Source: Liolophura sinensis (lineage: Eukaryota > Mollusca > Polyplacophora > Chitonida > Chitonidae). From it: 64,000 bases of DNA. The notes beneath the pieces are model-generated. The model did not search any database and was not told the DNA's origin. It saw nothing but the letters and a program-made list of their open reading frames with translations. Each line of letters opens with the position of its first letter. The stretch's first letter is position 1. A program made the position numbers and the translations under genes. The stretch lies in assembly GCF_032854445.1 (NCBI RefSeq), contig NC_088304.1, positions 124,001 to 188,000 on the forward strand, in the 5' to 3' direction. Shown here in pieces: positions 45,540 through 56,794 of the stretch.

Positions 45540-45885
45540 ACGTCGTACTTAACAATTTTTAGTCATATGGCAACGGGAAAATCATTACGTGTGTGTAGAT
45601 ATATTGTGTCTTCTTGTGGTAGGGCGAGGCCATGCCGCCAAAGTGTTGCTGCTACTGAAGTATCATGCCGAAGACACCAAACATGACAACCCACCCAGTC
45701 ATATCATACTGACACCGGGCCAACCGGTTTTCTTGCTCCAACCTCCCATTGCTGAGTGCTAAGTGAAGCTGCAGCAAGTACCATTTTTCTTGGTATGTGG
45801 TATGACCCGACCTGTGTATGATCCCGGGGTGTTCTGACTTCGAGGCGGACGCTCTAACCATTAGGCCACTGAAGTGGTTATGTAC
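45540..45885 (-). mobile_element. SINE, type 2, with tRNA-like head
   Basis: On the minus strand from about 45880 it reads CAGTGGCCTAATGGTTAGAG (A box) and CCCGGGATCATACACAGG (B box region). A body containing GTCATGTTTGGTGTCTTCGG and CATGATACTTCAGTAG follows, with a tail ATGACTAAAAATTGTTAAGT then ACGACGTTATTAAAACCCCC. It is different from the type 1 SINE in the body but similar at the 3' tip. Confidence 0.8.
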
Positions 45886-46029
45886 GGTGTGAAACACCAA
45901 ACAAATAAATATATCATACTCAGGGTTCGTACTCAATTTACATTTGATTCTTTTCAAGGTAGCTACAGGTTTTTTATTTTTCAAGGTATTTTTTTAGGAA
46001 CTTAAGAATATATATGCAGTATATTAAGC

Positions 46030-46195
46030 AGCGAATGGGTGCTTTGGGTTTAACGTCGTACATAACATGCATTATTTTAGTCATACGGCGGCGGTGTCTA
46101 CTTGTGACAGGGAGAATTTATGCGGAAAAGTGCTGCGGCCACTGATACATCTTTGCCTATCAGGCCACTACCAATAAAGAACCCAAACCAATGTA
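46030..46195 (-). mobile_element. SINE, type 2, 5'-truncated
   Basis: The reverse complement of 46030-46195 carries GTCACAAGTAGACACCGCCG, CCGTATGACTAAAATAATGC and GTACGACGTTAAACCC, matching the 3' half of the SINE at 45540-45885. Both copies point the same way. Confidence 0.7.
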
Positions 46196-46299
46196 TATTG
46201 CACTTACGTGTACTTTAATGGAACATTAATCATATATTGTACGCCACACGAGCACTTTACCAGTCATACACCGTTATCATTTAACAAAAGGTCTACATT

Positions 46300-47450
46300 A
46301 TTTATACACTTTTCAGACTTTCTTTCAACTCTGTTGTCTCATCATTATGGTGCTGGAGAGCTATTTTCTTGTCGTTAACTGTACGCCGAAAACCCAGTGA
46401 TGTCATATTTCCAGCTTTTTTAGCTTGGTCCGAGAGCTCATCAGCTGATGTGGTCAGTGAAGCTACCTCATGTTCAAGGTGTAGTCTTTTCTTACTCTAT
46501 TCATTCTTTCTTCTGTCAAAAGTTTACGTTTTCTAACATTAGTAGTTTCAACCTTATCACGGTTTTGTTGTACACACTTCTGGCGCCCAGACTGTGCAGC
46601 CATTAGCAACGGTTTCGGAATCAACAGTCCCCCAGAATCTGTGAGGTGGTCATAAACAACTCTCCGCGCAGAAATGAATCTTTCTTTCTTGTTTTCTACA
46701 ACCTGTTCCTTCTTGGTGGAAAACCCTCTTTCCACTGACGCCTGACCGTGCGATAATATCAGGAACAACTTTGCCACATCCCAGAGAATATCCCAACCAT
46801 CGTCATTTTCACTATATGGCGTCGCAGAAAGTGATCCAATCGGTCGCTTGGGGCTTTAAATTCCATGAATTCTCTTTTCTGGGGCACTGCTACCTTGGTC
46901 ACAAAGATATCGTACTGCCTCTGTAGACTGTCACACACTGCCTCTGGCAATCGCTTACAACACACCAGCTTTGTCAGTACACGATTGAACTTCTCTTTAC
47001 AGGACTCGGTCTCGGTAACCATGAGTTCAGGATTAAAATAAGACAAATTTCGTGTAAGAGTGTACTGTAATGGGGATTTCTCCTGGAATATTTTTATTGA
47101 CTTACGTTACCGGTTTTTGCAGTCCATGTAGAATTTCATCTCTTGTCTGCTACTTATCTTTTGCAATGCAGCCAGTTCTTTCATAGTTTATGGAGCACTA
47201 AACCCAATGTCGATTTTCGGAAAGGATTTGTGGACACTGACGTCGTTTACATCTAACTTCAGTTATTTAATGCATGTGTCAGCTTCCTTAATAAGGTCTG
47301 ATTTGATGGCGCGATTCATTAAACCACACAAAAGTTTCTCCAGGTCAGAGCTCAAGAATGGGACCAGCAAGTGAAGCATAAAATTGAAGCCTGGGTACGG
47401 TGAGGGGGTTTTCACTTGCCTCTTTTAGGTTATGAAAAGGCTTGGATTTT
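46300..47450 (-). pseudogene. hAT-like transposase, C-terminal part
   Basis: Reading right to left, a broken region (about 47400-47110: PFLSSDLEKLLCGLMNR, then KIDIGF) leads into 47046-46759 (FNPELMVTETESCKEKFN; VTKVAVPQKREFMEFK). Then the dimerisation-like end LFLILSHGQASVERGFS (46777 onward) and VVENKKERFISARRVVYDHL. The HGQASVERGFS block followed by a VxxxR...YDH motif is what I know from hAT-like transposases. A further in-register tail continues to about 46300 after a frameshift. LINE E's 5'UTR abuts its 5' side at 47530. The N-terminal half is missing here but a matching half of the same kind lies at 60417-61406. Confidence 0.65.
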
Positions 47451-47529
47451 GGGCAGAATTTCAACTGGGCAGGGCGACAGGCGCATTTTCGATCCATCTT
47501 GTGGGGTAAAAACTTCAGCTGTGAAGTCG

Positions 47530-48180
47530 TCTCGGCGTGCTGCCCCCGTTGGGTTTCCTGGGTGATAAGAATAAGACCTCAGCTCTCTAGGCAAGCTTGT
47601 CGTAAAAGACGACTAACCTAGAGCTCTCCTGTGTGATCCCGGTGAACATAATAGACTCGCATCGTCTCGGCTGTGTGAGAGGCAGCCAACCTGTTTGCCG
47701 TGGGTTGTGACCCGTAATCTCCGAGGACGGGATCATGGTGGCTGAGGGTGCGTTGGTCTTCCGAGATCCTCACGTCCAACACGCCACTTTGGCCCTAACT
47801 TGGAGAGAAATGGGAGGTCGGATGGGCCCGGTCCCATCAATCGGCTTGCCTTTGCGTGGTCCCAATATCCTCCATAACATCACACCATTTAGAGAACAAA
47901 TGTTATTTCTCAAATTTCGTTTGCGGGACTACCTGTGAAGCGGTGGGTCATGGGTCATTTGATACGTAGGGGCCTGATGTGTGACCTTTTTCATTGGGTT
48001 GCAGACGGAGGAGCTCCTGGTGGGGAATGGGGTCTGCTCATTAAAGCCATCTGGTCGACTATGCCTCATGTGGAGTCCCTGGTGCGTTCCTGATGGGTAT
48101 CCCCAGGCTTCAGGCATCGCCCTTGTTGGCATTCCGGGGTGGGTGGGGAACACGTAAGGTGAATTCATATTGTACATATT
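47530..48180 (+). promoter_or_regulatory. LINE copy E 5'UTR, one monomer plus leader
   Basis: It matches 39001-39620: GTGATAAGAATAAGACCTCA, GATGGGCCCGGTCC, GGTATCCCCAGGCTTCAGGC. It runs straight into the ORF1 ATG at 48181. Confidence 0.75.
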
Positions 48181-49215
48181 ATGACTTCCATAAACCTTTC
48201 GGCTTATATTTCAAATATATCTATCCAATCTTCATCTCAGCCCATTTCAGGTGCTGATAAAAAGAGAAAGTTTGAAGTTTTATCTGATGTGCTTGATAAT
48301 AGATAGGACAATTGGTCGGCTTTATCGTTCTCTCCATTACCAGTGAACAAAAGCTGGCCTCAAAAATCCATCCTTTTCTGCTAAAAGGGCTTTCGAATGC
48401 GCAGCGTCAACTTTGAAAACCGTTAAAAAACTACGATCCGGGGGCATTCTCATCGAATGTTTCCGAAAACAACAATCTAAAAATTTATTATCTTTGAAGA
48501 AAATCTCTGATATATCTGTTTATATATCCCCTCACAATTCCCTGAACAGCTGTCAGCGAATAATACAAGATAGGGATGGAGATATAATTGACTTATCTGA
48601 AGAAGAAATCTGTTCAGAATTGAAACCACTGGGTGTTGTTAGAGTGAAGCGTTTTACAACAAAAAAACTCGCAATATCCTCAAATTAAATACATACCTTT
48701 TGACCTTTAATATTACCTCTCTACCATCGAATATCTACATTGGCCCATATAGGGTTAATGTGGATTTATATACGCCTAATCCTACACGTTGTTTCACTTG
48801 CCAAAAATTTGGTCACGGCAAGGGCCAATGCAAAAATAAACTTGTTTGTTTCAGATGCGGCAACAATCATGATGGTTTCGACTGCAGCAACACAATTACC
48901 TGTTGCAACTGCGGTGGAGATCACATGGCCTCCTCTAGGGAGTGACCACTTTTCCTTAAGAAAAAAACAAATAATAAATTTAAAAACAAAAAAAAACAAT
49001 ATATCATATCTGGAGGCGCGCAAATTGGCCTCCCTTTCCAATACTTCAATGCAATCTTGGTTTGACAGTGTGGTCAAGAGAGTAGAATCTGTTGCTACTC
49101 AAACTTCACTGACTTGGCCCATTGGAAAGGACAAATCTAGTTCGATATCTTTACAGCCTGCTGCTCAACCTGCGCTAAGTTCCTGTTCACCCCAGACCAC
49201 TACAGTAAATAAATA
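48181..49215 (+). pseudogene. LINE copy E ORF1 (first of two consecutive ORF1s)
   Basis: It starts at ATG 48181 (MTSINLS...). It has stops near 48303 and 48690 and carries the three zinc knuckles PTRCFTCQKFGHGKGQCK, VCFRCGNNHDGFDC and CCNCGGDHMASS (48780-48945), then the Gln/Thr-rich segment. It breaks off at CTACAGTAA near 49207 and passes into an A-rich stretch. Where copies C and F would continue with the rest of ORF1 and ORF2, a second ORF1 begins at 49243. Confidence 0.75.
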
Positions 49216-49242
49216 AAAAAAAAACAAACAAATATATATGCC

Positions 49243-50471
49243 ATGTCTTCCTCAAACCTTTCAATTAATGTCTCCAGTATAACTAACAGGCCTTCCTCTC
49301 AGCCGATTCCAAGTGCTGATAAGAGGAGAATATTAGAGGTTTTGGCTGACTCAGTTGATAACGGACAGGACAGTTGGCCGGCTTTCACGGTTCTCTCAAC
49401 AAAGAGTGAACAGAAGCCGGCCTCAAAACTTCATCCATTTGTACTTAAAAGGGCCTTGCAGGGATCAGCAGGTACTTTAAAAAACGTCAAAAATTACGAT
49501 CCGGAGACATTCTCATTGAATGTTTCCGGAAACAACAATCCATCAATTTATTAGGTTTGAATAAAATAACAGATATTCCTATATTTACATCCCCTCATAA
49601 TTTCCTGAACAGCTGTCAGGGAATTATACGTGACAGGCATCAGGATATCATTGATTTATCAGAAGAGTAAATCTGCACAGAACTGAAATCGCAGGGTGTT
49701 ACCAGAGTGAAACGCTTCACTTTGAGGAAGTCTGGTAACATTATTAAACTAAATACATATCTTCTAACCTTCAACAGTAAATCTATTCCGTCGTATATCT
49801 ACATTGGCCCGTATAGGGTTAGTATGGATTTATATATCCCTAACCCGACACGTTGTTTTAACTGTCAAACGTTTGGTCATGGCAAGGGCCAATGCAAAAA
49901 TAAACTGGTTTGTTGTCGGTACGGCAGTGAAGGTCATGATGGTTTCGACTGCAGCAGCACAGTTAAGTGCTGCAATTGCAGTGGAGATCACGTGGCCTCC
50001 TCTAGGAACTGTCCACTTTTCGTAAAAGAAAAACAAATGATTACTATAAAAACAATATATCGTATCACGAGGCCTGCAAACTAATCTCGCCTCCTAATAC
50101 TTCACTGCAGACTTCATTTGCCAATGCGGTCAAGCGAGTAGCATCTGTTGCTACTCAAACCTCCTTAACTTGGCCCATTGGAAACGACAAACCTAGTTCT
50201 CTACAACCTTCTGCTCAACCTACCCGTAATTCCTGTTCAACCCAGGCGACTACAGTAACTCAACCGCCCCCCCCCCAGTAAATATTACAAAAGAAACTGA
50301 TATCCCTGAACCTGATCAAAGCAAAAACAAACCTGCAAGAACTAAGTCTGAAAATAAATCTCGTAATGAAAATAATAAACCTAGTGGCCTCACAGAGCGT
50401 CTCTCTAAGGCCACTTGGGACCCTGTCCAAACTTTTAATAGGTTTGGATCGTTGGAGAACGTTGGTCCTTA
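49243..50471 (+). pseudogene. LINE copy F ORF1
   Basis: MSSSNLSINVSSITNRPSS starts the protein. The first part is open to 49554 (ADKRRILEVLADSVDNGQDS). After frame breaks near 49550-49670 the zinc-knuckle part is open (49707-50084): PTRCFNCQTFGHGKGQCK, VCCRYGSEGHDGFDC (Cys to Tyr in the second knuckle) and KCCNCSGDHVASSRNC. A Lys-rich, then TVQTFNRFGSLENVGP-like end closes it at 50471. A C10 run (50269-50278) breaks the frame in the linker. Confidence 0.8.
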
Positions 50472-50594
50472 AGCATCAGATGCGGAGGTGATGAATACAT
50501 CACCCGCACCAGGGAGATCTAACAGGCGATCTCCACGGAAGGGTAGTCCACGGTTCAAACATAAAGAGAAATCCCTCATACGCCTTCCTCCATA

Positions 50595-52350
50595 ATGTCT
50601 TTTTTAGACAAAATTATACAATTGAATCGTCGAGGTCTTAAGGCAAATTTTATTGAAATAACACAGCTAGTTCAATGTTTAAATCCAGTTGCCCTGTGTC
50701 TTCAGGAAACTCACCTGAAGACATCTGACAAAGATAAAATAATTTTTAAAAATTATTCATTTATAGCACTTATTTAAATGACGAAGAGCGAGCTGCAGGC
50801 GGCTCCTCGATATTCATAAATAATAGTATTATCCACAGCTGTTGTTCTGCATACAGAACTTCAGGCTGTGGCCGTTCGTGTTTCATTGTGTAAAACAGTC
50901 ACATACTGTTCGGTGTATATACCTCCGAACACTTCTTTGTCAGCTTCTCAGTTACATAATCTTACAGAACAATTACCTAAACCGTTTATAATAATGGGAG
51001 ATTTTAATTCCCATAACCCCCCATGGGGCAGGAATAACATTAATAATAAGGGCAAGATAGTAGAAGACTTCTTATCGAAGGAGGAAATGTGCTATTTCAA
51101 TGACGGTTCTAATATCTATTTACATCCGGGTAACGGCACTTATTCTGCTATCGATCTGACTATCACGGATCTATCACTTTTCCTTGATTTTTCTTGGACG
51201 GTGCATGTCGATCTTTGTGGTAGTGACGATTTTCCTATTAACCTAGAACATATCACTTCTAATTCTTTAGAGCGTGTAGCTAGGTAGAAATTCGATAAAG
51301 CAGATTGGATCGCATTTGAGATGTTCTGTGAGGCTGATATTACTCCAGAGATTCTCAAAGCAGCAGATGATCCTTTGTTAAAATTTAACGAGCTTGTATT
51401 ACGAGCTGCCGATAGAACTATACCTAAGACCTCGACAAATCCCAAATCCAAAAGTAAACCCTGGTACGACAAGGACCGGAAAAGGGCTGAACGCAGATTT
51501 CATCATTGTCCTGCTGATAATAATTTAAACCACGTTCGTAATTTTCGAGCTAAGGCTCGTCGAATACTCAAGTCCAAGAGACGATCTTGTTGGCGGAACT
51601 TTGTTTCGGGCATTACATCAAAAACACCCATGCGTAAGGTCTGGAACATGGTTCAGAAACTTAAGGGCAAAAATAATAAAGCCAAAGTCCAGCATTTGAA
51701 AGATGGATATAATATATTAACCTCTTCATCCGATATAGCAAATAAATTAGCTGAAACAATTTCCAAGAAATCTTCTTCTGAGGACTATACTAAAGAATTC
51801 CAACATATTAAAAACCCAGAGGGAGAAAATTGAATTGCCCTTTTTTTCTAAAAATTTAGAAGATTATAATTGTCCTTTTAATATCGAGGAACTTAAAACT
51901 GCATTAAAAAGGCTCACGATAGTGCCTGTGGTCCTGATAACGTATATTATAAGTTTCTGAACCATTTACCACCTGAGCCACTGGAGAATCTCTTGGACTT
52001 GCTTAATGATATTTGGATAACCAGTAATTTTCCACCGTCATGGAGGGAGGCGTGTATTATCCCGGTCCCCAAACTGGTTAAGGATCATACTGATCCAAAT
52101 AATTACCGTCCCATAGCTCTTACCAGCTGTGTTTGTAAGACTATGGAACGGATGATTAATGATAGACTTGTTTGGTTTCTTGAAACCAACAAGTTACTCT
52201 CTAATATTCAATGCGGTTTTCGTCAAGGTAGATCCACTATGGATCACCTTGTTCGATTCGAAACCTTTATTCGCAATGGCTTCATGAATAACGAACATGT
52301 GGTGTCCATATTTTTTGACCTTGAAAAGGCCTACCACACTACATGGAAAT
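50595..52350 (+). pseudogene. LINE copy F ORF2: endonuclease and first half of the reverse transcriptase
   Basis: The endonuclease begins KIIQLNRRGLKANF, where the family has Trp and Cys (LINE B: QWNCRG), so the first motif is altered. LQETHLKTSD (Glu), GDFNSHNPPWG and GSDDFPINL (His to Asp in the last motif, expected to abolish cutting) follow. A TAG interrupts near 51286. The reverse transcriptase start (51993-52352) reads NNYRPIALTSCVCKTMER and IFFDLEKAYHTTW, then a TAA at about 52350. The Asp-to-His change in AYH is at a conserved position next to motif A. Confidence 0.8.
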
Positions 52351-54090
52351 AAGGTATTTTAAAAGATCTCGCAAATATGGGTCTTAAAGGTCGCTTACCT
52401 ATATTTATATCCGAATTTTTATCAGATCATCAGTTTAAGGTACGGGTTGGGTCCACTTTTTGACTCTTATGAGCAGGAAATGGGTGTACCCCAGGGCAGT
52501 ATTCTATCACCAACTCTGTTTAGCATAAAAATAAATAGCCTAGCAAAAACATTAACATCGGGCACAGAGGGTTCTTTATACGTGGATGATTTCCTTATAT
52601 GCTACCGAGCTAAGAATATGAATAATATCGAACGTCAGTAGCATCTTTGTCTCAATAAGATCGAGAAATGGGCAACTGAAAACGGTTTTAGATTTTCAAC
52701 GTCTAAAACCGTCAGTATGCATTTTTGTAATAAACGGAAACTTCATCTTGACCCTGAGCTTAATTTTTGTGGTGAACAGGTTAAAATTGTTGGAGAAACA
52801 ACATTTGTAGGTATAATATTTGATAGTATTTGATCTTTTATACCTCATATTAAAATGCTTAAGGCTAAATGTACAAAGGCTCTCGATATAATTAAGGTAG
52901 TGTCTAGCACCGACTGGGGTGCTGACTGATCAGTTTTACTTAATTTATATCGTTCTCTGGTGAGGTCTAAATTGGACTATGGATCCATCATTTACGGTTC
53001 CGCTAGGAAGTCGTACATTAAAATGTTGGATCCTGTTGATCACCAAGGTTTGAGGCTCAGCCTTGGTGCTTTTAATTCCTCACCAGTAGAAAGTTTATAC
53101 GTGGAGGCAAATGAGCCTTCTTTATATAACCGACATATAAAACTTAGCCTTCAATATGCTACAAAGCTTAAAGCACATCCAACAAATCCTGCCTACGACG
53201 GTGTTTTCAATCCATTATATGTAGACAAATATATTAAATGTCCTAACAAGATCCCTTCGTTCGGTCTTCGTATACGGGACAATATTGTGGAAGCTAACAT
53301 CGAGCGGGAGGATATAGCTCCCGCGTCTTTTCCGGAGTCTCCTCCATGGCTTCTTCCACAACCTAAACTAATATTTGATCTACGTAAATATAACAGATCG
53401 AATATAAATCCTCATATAATTTAGCAAGGTTTTGCTGAAATTAAAGCTAATTATATGGATTATAAATTTATATATACATACGGGTCGGAGGATGAGGACA
53501 GGGTTGCGGCTGCGGCTGTCATGGAGCAGCGAGTATCTTCCTTTTGTCTTCCATTTTCTACTTCAATATTCTCTGCCTAGGCCAGAGCTATACTCCTGGC
53601 CTTATCATATGTTTACTGTGGGTGTGCCCAGAGGGCAATGATATGCACTGACTTGTTGTCTTGCCTATTGGCAATACAGAATAATAAATTTAAAAATCCC
53701 TTGATCCTTCAAATTTTAGCTATACATAGGAAACTAATTAGAAGAGGTAAAGACATTATATTCTGCTGGATACCAAGTCGTATTGGTATCAATTGAAACA
53801 CATTGGCAGACGGGGAGGCAAAAGCTGCCCTAAATAAACCCATATCTAAGATAAAAATCCCATATAATGACATGAAGTCCAATATTCTTAAATATATCCG
53901 TTGCCTTTGGCAGGGTGAATGGAACTTGCAGGTCCATAATAAACTGCATGCTATTTCATCCGGTCATTGGCTACAATAATTATACTTGCAAAAAGTCTCG
54001 TAGAGACCAAGTACTCTTAACAAGGTGTCGGGTTGGGCATTCTCGTCTAACGCAGAATTTCATCTTAGATGGGAGCAGTATTCCCGAGTG
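52351..54090 (+). pseudogene. LINE copy F ORF2: rest of reverse transcriptase, thumb, RNase H, C-terminus
   Basis: GVPQGSILSPTLFSIKIN (motif B) and SLYVDDFLICYRAK (motif C with both Asp) are at 52480-52610. The thumb (MRSKLDYGSIIYGSARKS) and linker are open at 52960-53424. RNase H starts FIYTYGSEDE (Asp to Tyr in the first motif). DLLSCLLAIQNNKF and CWIPSRIGIN follow out of frame. The terminal cluster is at about 54090-54140. Stops at 52640, 52930 and 53424. Confidence 0.8.
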
Positions 54091-54376
54091 CTTGTGATGC
54101 GATGCCCAATATGGCATCAAACGTATCTTGGTTGACTGTGTGGACTTTGCCCAAGTTCGGCAGAAATTCTACACAGTCAACTCAATATATTAGTTTTATT
54201 TCACAACATCGCTGGCTGTTTGAAGGCCATTGGGCTTTATCATAAGATATAATTTATTAATATATAAATATTTATCGATAAAGTTATATATAGATTTCTT
54301 GATATATTATTTTTAAATATGAGGGTTTTCGAGTTTTAACTGTTTTTGGTTATTCTAATCTGGTTTTAAACATGTA

Positions 54377-54895
54377 ACCCACGGTCACTTGTACAGAAGA
54401 ATATGCCCCACTGTTTCCGGTCAACTTACCGGAATACGAGAGTTATTCTTCAATCCACAGAAATTCGTGTTCAAACCCCCAGTTCCAAAGTATTAAATTC
54501 AGAAACCTACTCAAATTACAAGAGCCACACAACTTTTAAGAGTCCAGCTGGAGCAGTCACATTTGATAGTTCTCTCTGCACCGGCTGTATTCCAGATAAA
54601 GAACTGACAAAAAGATGTGGTGTTGTTAACCTTCTAGAAGAGGGGAATGAAGGGTTTGTGATAAATGATCTTTTGCAACCGAAAAAAGGCACTTTAGTCA
54701 TTCCACCGTTTTTGGGGAAGAAGGGAAAATTTACCAAAGAGTAAGTGTGAGATACACAGGAGATTACCACGTTACGGATACACGTCAAGAGAGCTATACG
54801 CAGGGTGAAGGAATTCAACATTTTTGACTCTATTATTCCCTTGAGTTTGGCAGGGACATTGAATCAGATCCGGACTGTGTGCCATGTTAACCAAC
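54377..54895 (+). pseudogene. ISL2EU-like DDE transposase remnant, copy 2
   Basis: The 113-codon open part reads NTRVILQSTEIRVQTPSSKV (Gln where the first catalytic Asp belongs, compare RVVLDGTE in copy 1), SETYSNYKSHTTFKSPAGAV, CTGCIPDKELTKRCGVVN (second Asp in the xDK block), a damaged third motif and LLQPKKGTLVIPPFLGKKGK. After 54744 the C-terminus HVKRAIRRVKEFNIFDSI is recognisable in another frame. It is a different subfamily from copy 1. The left end abuts LINE F. A YqaJ-type nuclease gene, which I recall as the usual second gene of ISL2EU elements, lies convergent at 56795-59510. Confidence 0.7.
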
Positions 54896-55389
54896 TTAAA
54901 AGGACGACTTTTCTAATATTTCTTCAGGGTATCAGGTTCGATCCCATGTCGGGCGTTTAGAGTTTTACCTGGTGAGTGGACCTAAGTCATATGAAAGTGT
55001 GCTCCAGTAAGTGGTTATTGATAAGTGGGGCCACGTCAAAAACGGTCAAACAGTCCAATGAGATGAAGAAAAATAAATATTACCAACATATGAATATGTG
55101 TGGGTTATTTACTTTTTATTTACATATAATGGGTCCAAAAGTTATCTTAGTGAGTTGAGATGGATACATGGTATTTTAAGGTGAGCGTGAAAATTGATAC
55201 GGGTCAAGCCGTCACTTAGTTTTCACACTCACCATGTAAATGCTGTGTATCTAGAGAGTTGTCTATGCCCTTCTCTTAATACTGTCACCTCCCTTTGATG
55301 AGATGTCAAAACGCTCAAGTGAGTCGATTATGCAGCATTCAAAGTTTGTTTTTGAAAGCACTGAGGTAAATAACTCTGGATAGGTTAGT

Positions 55390-55645
55390 TGTTATTTCAG
55401 TGGGCGCGTGTCGCTGGGCGGGTTCAATCGCGGCCTCGGTCAGGAAATTTGCACCATTCTCCTGCTGTCCCAGTGAACGGTATACTCTTCGGTCCAGCGC
55501 TTGATTCAGGTAAGAAATGTACGTCATATATGGGAGAGTTGTCAGTAACATGCCATAGGTTGGTGGGTTACTGCGGGTATTCCGCCTTTCTCCACCTATG
55601 AAACTGACATGCTGTCAGAAGTGAAATAATCCAATCAAAGAAAAA
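55390..55645 (+). mobile_element. SINE-like element, diverged
   Basis: GGCGGGTTCAATCGCGG contains a B box (GGTTCAATC). The 3' part reads GTGGGTTACTGCGGGTATTC, CGCCTTTCTCCACCTATGAA and GACATGCTGTCAGAAGTGAA, a diverged form of the type 1 body (GTGGGTTTCC...GTATAAGTGAA), with an A-rich end. A box not clear. Confidence 0.6.
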
Positions 55646-56794
55646 AAATAAAATCTAATTTCAGTGGAATACTGTTGGACAACTCGCGAATGTTAGTTTC
55701 TTCAATACCAAACAGTTTTAAAACAGAAGAAAAAGATAGATTAGAGTCAATCTTATCTCAAACAGCATACTAGTGCTTTCCACTGATTTATAACATAAAT
55801 TTTAAGTGAAAAGACGTAAAAGTAATTTTATGGCAACTGTGACATCAAAATTTTCTTATTAATTATAGTTATATTAGATATATTAAAGTAAACAGTACAA
55901 ATATGCGCTTTTAGAAGAAAATTTCTACTTGCGTAAAAGTGATTTTAAAGTACTTTTCAAGGTAGATATGGTACAGCATGACGTCATGGTTGACACAAAA
56001 TAAAATTTCTCAATTGCGTATTTTCACTAACTTAAAACAAACTGTAAACTTCATTGAAAACTGTCTTAAGAATCAGAATAAAGTGCTCTTTCAAAAAAAA
56101 AAACAATCTACATTCTATCGTCTTCTTTCCCTTTAAAAGTGCATCGAACTGGTCCAGTGTCTTTAGTATAAGGTTTCAGTTATGCGAGCCACACACTATC
56201 TGTCTGAAATACTGGGTTTACACTTGAAATTCTGAAGACAATCGACAATTGGCTTTTAATCTGCTAGAGGAGTATTTTGAATCAGGATATTATTAACTTG
56301 CAAGCTAGGTATTTAATCACAGAGAGCCTTAATTTTAACTTCCGAAACCGGGAAAAAATATATCTTCAAGCAAGTTACGCTTGATGGTCAAGTTCCTTTA
56401 GAATTTAGGGTAATGACTAAGACTATCAATGACAAAAACAAATGTGAATTTTAGGTATAAGTTTCATTCAGTATATTTTAAATACAAAATACCATTGACC
56501 AAATCCAGCATGTAATTTTATTACAGATCTCTCATACTCATTTGATTATGAATTTCAAACTTTTTTAAACAAATGTAGTAGTTGACATTGATGCAACAAA
56601 ATTACTAAGTTTATTAATATTTCTTTCCACATTTAAGGTAAATATTTATTATTTAATGTTAAAAACCATACTAGACATACCAAGGCAAATTTTGTATTTC
56701 TTTCACCTTTTTTGCATCACGAACAAATGGAGAACTCCGCAACTATTATAGTACAATTACTTAGCTTACTGTCACACCTTTTACTTTCATCAAA
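55646..56794. other. AT-rich intergenic sequence
   Basis: Very AT-rich with no open frame of interest. It lies between the transposase remnant and the 3' end of the YqaJ gene, both pointing into it; if both belong to one ISL2EU element this would be its central non-coding part. Confidence 0.4.

Larger units (their letters stand above)
49216..54376 (+). mobile_element. LINE copy F, plus strand, longest copy of its family
   Basis: It contains ORF1 (49243-50471), ORF2 (50595-54090) and most of the 3'UTR, up to about 54370. There the match to the other 3' ends (60200-60290) stops in ATTTTAAACGTGT-like sequence, so the last 110 bp or so are missing. It has no 5'UTR of its own; the A-rich end of copy E's ORF1 precedes it. 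About ten stops or frameshifts. Confidence 0.88.

Noticed and set aside
47929-48177. 82-residue minus-strand ORF in the LINE 5'UTR
   Set aside because: It is a shadow of the GC-rich 5'UTR; the matching region before copy C (39400-39600) does not keep the frame.
54925-54970. Isolated B box (GGTTCGATCCC) suggesting another SINE
   Set aside because: No A box, body or tail could be aligned with the other SINEs, so evidence is too thin.
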